NCBI RefSeq assembly: GCF_000346465.2 | Contig: NC_034011.1 | Span: 11,093,195 to 11,157,194 of the forward strand | DNA: 64,000 nt | Reading direction: 5' to 3' | DNA from: Prunus persica | Taxonomy: Eukaryota; Streptophyta; Magnoliopsida; Rosales; Rosaceae | Shown: piece by piece, positions 57,279 to 64,000 of the stretch | Layout of the letters: every line of letters starts with the position of its first letter | How positions within the stretch are numbered: the first letter of the stretch is position 1 | The notes under the pieces: model-generated | Databases searched by the model: none | Seen by the model: only the letters and a program-made list of their open reading frames with translations | What the model was told of the DNA's origin: nothing | Made by a program: the position numbers and the translations under genes

Positions 57279-57731
57279 TGTGGGGACCAAATCTCATTTG
57301 TTGTGGCTTAACCCATATGCCACAACCAAAAGACGTGGGATGATCGAGCTTCCCTCCCACTAGAGAAGTGCGGAGCGAGGGAGACGCAAATCACTCATCT
57401 AATCCCACTACAACTCATCTGATCCCACTACCATAAAGTGGGGGACGGGATGCGCAAGGCTAGGAAAGCATGGCCAAACCCAAGAACTCGAAACGCTATA
57501 AAAACCCAGCTAGACCTCCAGCCAAAGGGGACAAAAATGGAATTAAACACTAAGAGTACGCTGTGCAAATACTGACTTGAGTGTCGGAGTGACTTTTGCA
57601 GGTACTCACCCCTCTTCCATTGTTCGACCTCGGGAATAAAGTCCGAAGTTCTCTTTCGACCAAGGAAGCATGCGGACTTCAGTCAAGAACCTGTGGAGGT
57701 ATTTCTTCTTGAAAGAAATCCTCCTCCAACA
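57279..57731 (+). repeat. 3' LTR of the second Tat element
   Basis: Starts TGTGGGGACC and ends CTCCAACA. Same length as the 5' LTR (453 bp). Confidence 0.93.
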
Positions 57732-57736
57732 GTTAG

Positions 57737-58785
57737 ATATGCTTGCGTTTAGGTGTTGTTCTTATATTCGGGTTGAATTTGAGTTACTTGAGCATTCAGC
57801 CTAAACTCCACATGTTCCTATTTCATCAGGTTGGAATTTATTTAACCGAGACAAAAATCATATGCCAATTTGTTTGTTTCTTGGTTCATAAAAACATGTT
57901 GGATATGTTTTGAAAAATAAAATAAAATAAAATGGCTAGTTTATATAAACTAAAATGTCTCTCAATATAATTGACAGAATCACTTTATGTCATATAAAGT
58001 AGGGCAAATATTCAAATATGCTTAGATACGCTCATCTTATTGTTCTTCTCCAATATGGAGTTATTTATAGGGAACTTCACTAATATACCCAAAATAGGGT
58101 CTGAAATTATAAAAAAAACCCTACATGAAAAACACTTTATAAAAACACTCAAAACCCATTTATTAAATAACAAATTAGTGTTGAAGTTCCAATAAATTAC
58201 AGCACTGCCACTATTATACCCAACAGAAAAAAACTCAAAAAGTACCCAAAACAACCCCAGCCCAAAATTATAAACAAGCCCAAACCATAACTTTCGTCCC
58301 AAAAAAAAAAAGTAAACCATAACTTTCAAAAAAAAAAAAAAAAAAAGTAAACCGTAACTTAACTTCCAGCAAGCACGCCTTCATTAAGTCATCCCTGCAA
58401 AACGTCTCTTCACTCAGTGTCTTCATCCAATCGTCTTCACCAAATCGTTTGCAAAACCGAGACTCCATAACCACCACCAACCTTCATCTACTTTCAAAAA
58501 CAAACACCAGACACTGACGTCCACCTTCAAAACCAAGACAAAATTTTAGAGAACAATTTCAACAAGAAAAACGCTTCAAAGGTAAGACATTTACAAACCA
58601 AACCTTTACTGTAATATTGATTATTTGCTATAAAGATCCAGTCTAGGGTAACAATAGTATTGTAGATTCGAATGAAGGACAAAATGTTGAAACTATATTG
58701 GATTTCACTGTTGGACTGAATGCGTAGGACCATTATTCTAGTCACTAATTTAGTCGTTGGTTTACTATCATGTTGATTAATGGCT
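57737..58785. other. AT-rich spacer and upstream part of the Ulp1-type locus
   Basis: No convincing coding region on either strand. A degenerate first copy of the iteron found at 58789-59110 appears near 58634 (AGATCCAGTCTAGGGTAACA). Confidence 0.4.
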
Positions 58786-58788
58786 ATA

Positions 58789-59110
58789 AAGTTCCAGTAT
58801 AGGGTACTACTTGTTTCCTATGAAATCCCCTTTGTAATGCTCGTCTACCACTGTCAAATTCTAGTATAGGGTAATAACACTCCTAGTTCCCTATGAAATC
58901 CTATTTCTAATGCATACCTGCCACTATAAAGTTCTAGTATAGGGTAATAACACTACTTGTTTCCTATGAAATCCCTTTTGTAATGCTTGTCTACCACTGT
59001 CAAGTTCCAGTATAGGGTAATAACACTCCTAGTTCCCTATAAAATCCTATTTCTGGTGCATTTCTACCACTGCAAGTTCCAGTATAGGGTATTAACATTG
59101 ATACTTTATT
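58789..59110 (+). repeat. About 72-bp direct tandem iterons around TTCCAGTATAGGGTAATAA
   Basis: Five units with TTCYAGTATAGGGTAATAACACT, then CTATGAAATCCYWTTTSTAATGC and TACCACTGTCAAG, start near 58794, 58859, 58930, 59004 and 59077. Inverted copies of the core occur at 61440-61595. The array ends next to an AG acceptor before the first coding segment. Confidence 0.85.
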
Positions 59111-60186
59111 GTCATGTTCCTATTTCTAATGCAGGTATACCAATTAAAAGATGAAGAAAGAACAAACCAAAAGAACCTCCAAACTAAAAGGACAACAGTC
59201 ATCATCCAAAACAAAAACAAACAAGAAGCCAAGCAGATGGGAAGACCCAAATTATGTGCAAATCAAGAGCAACATGCTCTCCTTTGCAACAACAATTGAC
59301 AACATCAGACAAACACTTGAACTCAGAACGATGTCTTAACACTGCTATCAAAGACACCTTTTTGGACATTGATAGATGCATATATGCAGAGAAGGTTAAC
59401 AAGGGTAGAGTGCATGAAGTCTAACTATGACATCGTGAGACTCATACAAGTTTATGACACAAAGACAAAGAAGTTCAAGTTTAATGATGGTGACAGTGAG
59501 ATGAAAAGCCAAGATGTGGCTGAAATTTTAGGCTTGCCAAACAGAGGCAAGAAGCTACCAAACACAACAACCTCAACAAGGCCAGATTTGCAATTTGTAA
59601 AGAAATACTTCACGGGTTATAAGAAGATAACAAAGACTTCAATTGATAAGTGCTTGAACTTAGCACTTGAAGATGAAACAGAAGAGGGTGCTATGGATGT
59701 AACAAGATTGATAATCCTACAACTCTTCATGACCAATCTTTTCTGCAACTCTGGTTGTACACTTGCTTTGACATATACAACCACAATAGACACCTTAGAA
59801 GAGATGGGGAAATATAATTGGGCTCAAGGAGTTTTGGACTACATGTATTTTGGATTAGAACAAGCAAAGAAGAACAAGAAGGACAAAAAAAAGCAGCCAA
59901 GCGTGAGTGGCTGCCTAATCCTAATACCGGTAAGAACACAAATCTCCAAACTGCAAATTTGTAGCATTATTCTAATGATATGAATTGACACATGATATTG
60001 CAAAAAAATATTGTGCAGTATTGGCTGTGTCAAAGATCTAACCTGCTCACTCCAATTCCTAGAAGAGAAGAAATGACACCAGCGGCTGTCAAATGGAGTC
60101 TTCTAGAACTCAGCGCGAAGCTTAATCATCTAAAGAACAACCAGATAAAGGTACTCTTTCCTTTCAAATAATCTGCAGCTGATATG

Positions 60187-60380
60187 ACAACATTGTTAAT
60201 ACCATGTCATAGACATACATTCTTAATACCATGTCATAGAAGTAAACTATGAATACCATGTCATAGAGGTAAACTATGAATACCATTTCATAGAAGAAGT
60301 ACACTATTAAAACCGTGTCATAGAATTACATTCTTAAAAACCATGTCATAAAAGTACACTCTTAATACTAACTCTACTCA
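60187..60380 (+). repeat. About 30-bp tandem repeat in an intron of the Ulp1-type gene
   Basis: Six to seven degenerate units of AATACCATGTCATAGAAGTA-type sequence fill most of the intron between exons ending at 60150 and starting at 60389. A single further unit occurs at about 63408-63432 in the second gene copy. Confidence 0.8.
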
Positions 60381-60409
60381 ACAAACAGATAAAAAGCACT
60401 AAAGCTCAA

Positions 60410-60655
60410 GAGCCGGATGATGATTCTGAAGAAGAGAATGAAGAGAATGCTGACGATTCTGAAGAAGAGAATGAAGAGGAGGATGATGATGCTGAAGAAG
60501 TGAATGAAGAGCATGATGATGCTGCTGAAGAAGAAAATGAAGAGAAGGATGATGTTACTGAAGAGGTCAATGAAGAGCATGGTGATGCTGCTGAAGAAGA
60601 AAATGAAGAGGAGGAGGATACTGAAGTGAATGAAGAGCATGATGATGCTGCTGAA
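60410..60655 (+). repeat. Coding repeat for an acidic Glu/Asp/Asn segment
   Basis: Units of about 70-80 bp encode variants of EEENEEKDDVTEEVNEEHGD, giving roughly 80 residues of strongly acidic sequence in the Ulp1-type gene between the N-terminal domain and the coiled coil. Confidence 0.8.
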
Positions 60656-61439
60656 CATCAAGTCCAGCAACACCACCAGCTACAAGAAGACCTCCAAACT
60701 GAAATCCCAGAATACCGGAATTCAACATTGTTTGAGGAAATTGTTAGATAAATCCCAAAATACAAGGAGGATGGAAACAGCTTACAAAAGACTATATGAT
60801 GGCGATCAATAATGCTGCTGAACATTGGACAAAGAAAGGAAAGCATCAAAAGATCCATGATGCAATAGCATCTTGCATAAAAATGAATAAATTGATTCAA
60901 ATGCTGTACAATGAAAAATAAGAATTAAGGAAGCAACAACAGCAATTGCAGAAGATGGTTAAGCAAGCAGCATATCACAAGAATGCCATACAACTTGATG
61001 TTTATGAGGAAAAATCCTACGTAACAAAGCTACAGCTAGAAAATGATCAACTTCTTGCAGAGAAGATTTCCTACTTGGATATTATTAATGAAAAGAAAGC
61101 TATTATTGCCTTGTTGAGAGATCAAAAATTAGCGCAAGAAATGCAGAGTGAAGACGATAAAGGAGAAAAGAAAGAAGGTGAAGCATAAAAGATAAAATCA
61201 GAAAAACCAAATTCATCATTCCCTAAAGCAGAGACGAGAGCACAAAAGAGAAAGGCACAAAAAAAACCTCAACAACCAGCCAAATCCAAGAAGAGGGCCA
61301 AAGGTTCATTCCTGCAATGGAATACATATCAAGTCTACAGCATGCTGGATGAACTCTCACAAGAAAAGTTGAGAAATTACTGAAAAAATTCAGTTGATGG
61401 GTAAGGCAATGTGTTTCATTCATTTTCAATGCAAGATGC

Positions 61440-61595
61440 TATTATTACCCTATACTGGAACTTTGCATTAGATATAGGATTTCAGAGGAATCTAGCAGTG
61501 TTATTACCCTATACTGGAACATTACAGTGATAGACAAGCATTAGAAAAAGGTTTTTGAGGAAACAAGCAGTATTATTACCCTATACTGGAACTTT
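61440..61595 (-). repeat. Inverted iterons (TTATTACCCTATACTGGAA), about 3 units
   Basis: Three copies of the reverse complement of the 58789-59110 core occur at about 61442, 61500 and 61574. They lie between the coiled-coil and protease-like segments and probably belong to an intron. Confidence 0.8.
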
Positions 61596-62661
61596 ATTGA
61601 ACAGTTCTTTCACTTTTATTGACATTTTTTCTAACTACAAATACTGTTACAGCACTACTTTTTGGCAAGGGACAAGCATTTTATTCAAAAATGACATACA
61701 AAGCTTATTAAGAGATACTGAAATTTATGGACAAATCATAGATGCGTATGCCAAGATACTTCATCATGATGAAAAGAAGGACCCTAAAAGACAACAGAAT
61801 GCATACATCACGTGCTACGCATACGTAAGATCATAGCTACCCCTTACTTCTAGTAAAAATCACAAATTATTCATCTTCCTATACTTTTCACATTCTCTCT
61901 AATGCCGAAACTATTAATCTTGCATTGCAGAGGTATCTAACAGGTAAAATGCACCCAAGAACATTCGATGAGTATTTTGTCAAACTCCTTGAATGCATAG
62001 GAAAAACTTCAAAGGTGTTCATACCAATAACGGATGGCGGACACCACACCCTGCTTGTCTTTGACACCAATTCATTGCAATGGACGCACTACAACTCATT
62101 GAGAGGGGAAACTGAGCAAACCGTTGAATGCTACAACAAAAAGGCAATAATTTTGGTAAGACAGACTCCTACTATGAACTGTTAATACAAGGCATGAACA
62201 AAATAGTTTAACAAAAATCAGTGAAGCTAACAACATACTTGCCTACAATGCAGGCATGCGCATCAAATGTCTTCCTCAATAGTGTCAAGGAATGTGCTCC
62301 AACAATTTTAGAAAAAAACAGCTTCACACTTCTTGAGTTCAAGAAGCCCGTCTACAATGAAGAGTTCACCGACGAGATTGCAAAACTTCTTCCTAACCTG
62401 AAAGTTACACCAGCAATTGCTCAAACAATACAATATCTGATGAAACATGATCCCACCAAATTCAACTTTAAGGAGGACATGGGAATGCGCCCAACAACCT
62501 GCAAAGTCATAAGTGCAATAACACTTTTCTTCCCCCAATTCAAATTAAACTATGATTCACTAAATGTATCTATGTATGAATTTACAGATTCAATTGTGGA
62601 GTATTTGTCATGTACTACATGCAGCAGTTGTCACAAGAAAAACAAATTGAAGAAAGCTTGA

Positions 62662-63099
62662 GTACAGAGCATGTGTGGGAAATGAGAAAAGAAGTTTTAT
62701 TGAAGGCAATGGAAAGTGAAAAAAGTTGGTATTTCACAAAAGGGAATGAAGGATGAAAGCATGGATTTCACAAAATTTAGAACTATAAAATAGTAAATGT
62801 CCGGCTTCTAACGTCCAAATGTCAAATTGTTAATATGTAGCTTCTAAACAAAATCTTTTGCTGCTTCTTGACTTTCAAATGTCAAATAGTTACTATGTAG
62901 TGAGATTCAAATGTAAAAAATTGTTACTGTGTAGCGTTTTCTAAATTTCAAACTGCGCATTAACAATGGGAAATGCGTATTAACAATGACTTTCAAAAAG
63001 CCCAGCCCAAGTTGAGAAACGAAATAAAGCCCAAAACAAAATCAAGCAAGCAATCGCAAAATACAGAAAAAAAGCCCTAATCTAATTTGACCAGAAATA
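62662..63099. other. Spacer between the two Ulp1-type gene copies
   Basis: No coding region. Degenerate TTCAAATGTCAAATTGTTAATATGTAGC-like strings recur about every 60 bp between 62800 and 62940. Confidence 0.45.
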
Positions 63100-63345
63100 C
63101 ATAGCATCCTTTGTTATCTTTCTCTTCTACTGCACGCTGCTATGCATCTTTCTCTCCAGTGCACTCGAAAATCAAAATATATGGTATGCTTTGTTAATCA
63201 AAATCTAGGACTGCTAAGTATCTTGCTTTTCTAGTGCACTGCTTCGCAGTGCACTTGAAGATCAAAATATGTAGCATCCTTTGTTAATCAAAACCTGGGA
63301 CTTCTATGCATCTTGCTCTTCTAGTGCAACATGCACTAGAAATGC
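63100..63345 (+). repeat. About 100-bp tandem repeat with hairpins, about 2.5 units
   Basis: Units contain GCATCCTTTGTTAATCAAAA, CTATGCATCTTGCTCTTCTAG and AGTGCACT strings. The second and third units contain perfect short hairpins: AGTGCACTGC with its complement (63233-63255) and TCTAGTGCA with its complement (63320-63340), at homologous positions. Confidence 0.75.
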
Positions 63346-63499
63346 ATATGAAAAAAAAATCGCACTATAAAAAGAAGCATGAGATTCAAATGCATAGAAG
63401 TAAATGGTTAATACCATGTCATAGAAGTATTAATACTTATGTTTCATCTCTCTTTTGTTCAGTTGAAGTAACCTATTTGTTTCACTTTGCAGGTGGTCA

Positions 63500-64000
63500 T
63501 ATGGAAAAAGGAAACCGGGTTGAAATTTTTTTAAAAAAAAAGCATACAAAAGGATCTCATGCCAAGAAAAGCACAAAACAAAATCAACAAACACATAAGA
63601 AACACCACCAACAACAGCAAAAGCTAAACCATCGACACCCAAATTCACAAACACACTGAAACCAAAGAAAACAACGAAGACCAAAAAAACACCATCCCAA
63701 ACACAAAAACCTCAACCAAACAGACGCAATAACCCAAATTCTGTGCAAATCAAGAGCAACATGCTCACATTTGACAACATATTGCAAACGGTAAAAGGCG
63801 AGCTTGCAGCAAGAAAGGATGTCCTCAAGATCCTACATGGAAGGCTTACATGGAAGGTCAGTTCACCAAGGCAGAATGCCAGAAGTCTAATTATCAAATA
63901 ATTGGATTAATCAAACTCTACAATCCCGCAACCAAAAAATTCAAATTCAGTGAAGGCAACGAGTGTGAAATTACAAGCAACGATGTGTCAGACATCTTTG
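63500..64000 (+). pseudogene. Ulp1-associated transposon-type gene, second copy (partial)
   Basis: After an AG near 63491 a Lys/Gln/His-rich segment is followed by NPNSVQIKSNML (PNYVQIKSNML in the first copy), then SNYQIIGLIKLYNPATKKFK and a DVSDIF end (the matching first-copy string is SNYDIVRLIQVYDTKTKKFK). A frameshift near 63830 separates the two parts. It runs off the window. It is a diverged tandem paralogue about 4.5 kb from the first. Confidence 0.6.

Larger units (their letters stand above)
46076..57731 (+). mobile_element. Second full-length Tat-lineage Ty3/gypsy retrotransposon, with antisense Transposase_28-like gene
   Basis: The 11.66-kb element has two 453-bp LTRs (46076-46528 and 57279-57731) and flanks GTTAT/GTTAG, a 5-bp duplication with one change. 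Order: primer-binding site 46531-46549, gag 46571-48180, protease 48180-48640, reverse transcriptase 48647-49762, RNase H 49705-50190, archaeal-type RNase H about 50240-50580, integrase 50581-51957, antisense genes 55293-52530, two tandem repeat arrays, and a polypurine tract before the 3' LTR. By hand I count about 27 differences between the LTRs (about 6%), mostly transitions. Stops in gag, RNase H and integrase make it defective. Confidence 0.93.
59144..62661 (+). pseudogene. Ulp1-protease-associated transposon-type gene, first copy
   Basis: Multi-exon gene on the plus strand. The first segment (59144-59337) is Lys-rich. The next (about 59340-59929) reads TPFWTLIDAYMQRR after a frameshift, then KFKFNDGDSEMKSQDVAEIL-GLPNRG, the N-terminal domain usual in Ulp1-carrying plant transposon genes. 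An intron (GTAAG at 59930) leads to exon 60019-60150 (YWLCQRSNLLTPIPRREEM), then exon 60389-60751 with acidic repeats, a coiled-coil segment to 61187, and a C-terminal exon (61931-62156) with HHTLLVFDTNSLQWTHYNSL, resembling the His region of Ulp1-type (C48) cysteine proteases. The usual Asp is Asn, and I could not find the Gln and Cys in the last exon (62221-62661). Stops at 60749 and 60922 suggest decay. Such proteases cleave SUMO conjugates; activity here is doubtful. Confidence 0.55.

Noticed and set aside
58794..59110. CRISPR-like array because of regularly spaced repeats
   Set aside because: This is plant nuclear sequence; the spacers are themselves repeated, so it is an ordinary tandem array.

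Overview
The window looks like plant nuclear DNA, most likely from a eudicot. It has GT-AG introns, a plant-type ABCB transporter, Tat-lineage Ty3/gypsy retrotransposons, a CACTA transposon, MITEs and a pararetrovirus relic. I cannot name the species. Most of the 64 kb is nested transposable-element sequence; one host gene looks complete.

Layout. 1-337: fragment of an endogenous pararetrovirus protease region. 338-1628: LTR-like segment with a (CT)25 tract. 1629-10333: copy A of a gag-protease-only Tat-like element, carrying a solo LTR. 10516-11050: two terminal exons of a MYB-CC (PHR/PHL-like) gene. 11147-16862, minus strand: a 12-exon ABCB transporter gene that I could splice in frame to 1252 codons. 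17286-17479: a MITE in its promoter region. 17743-45070: copy B of the gag-protease element, in the same orientation as copy A. Copy B was inflated by a 777-bp Mutator-like MITE, a 201-bp hAT-like MITE, a 3.1-kb CACTA element that captured three exons of a CFAP20/BUG22 gene, and a 14.8-kb Tat retrotransposon (26320-41080, minus strand) with a 5-bp target duplication. 46076-57731: a second full-length Tat element on the plus strand, with 453-bp LTRs. 57737-64000: two tandem, diverged genes of the Ulp1-protease-associated transposon type, the second cut by the window end, with unusual direct and inverted short tandem arrays.

How the parts relate. Both full-length Tat elements carry an extra intron-containing gene antisense to gag-pol between pol and the 3' LTR: a plant-mobile-domain gene in one and a Transposase_28-like gene in the other. 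The gag-protease copies A and B lack reverse transcriptase, RNase H and integrase, share two in-frame stop codons, and copy B has the same 20-nt primer-binding-site string as the Tat element nested inside it. This suggests a non-autonomous element mobilised in trans, or a segmental duplication. The ABCB gene sits between these two direct repeats.

All assignments come from reading the sequence by eye. Counts of differences and repeat boundaries are hand estimates.
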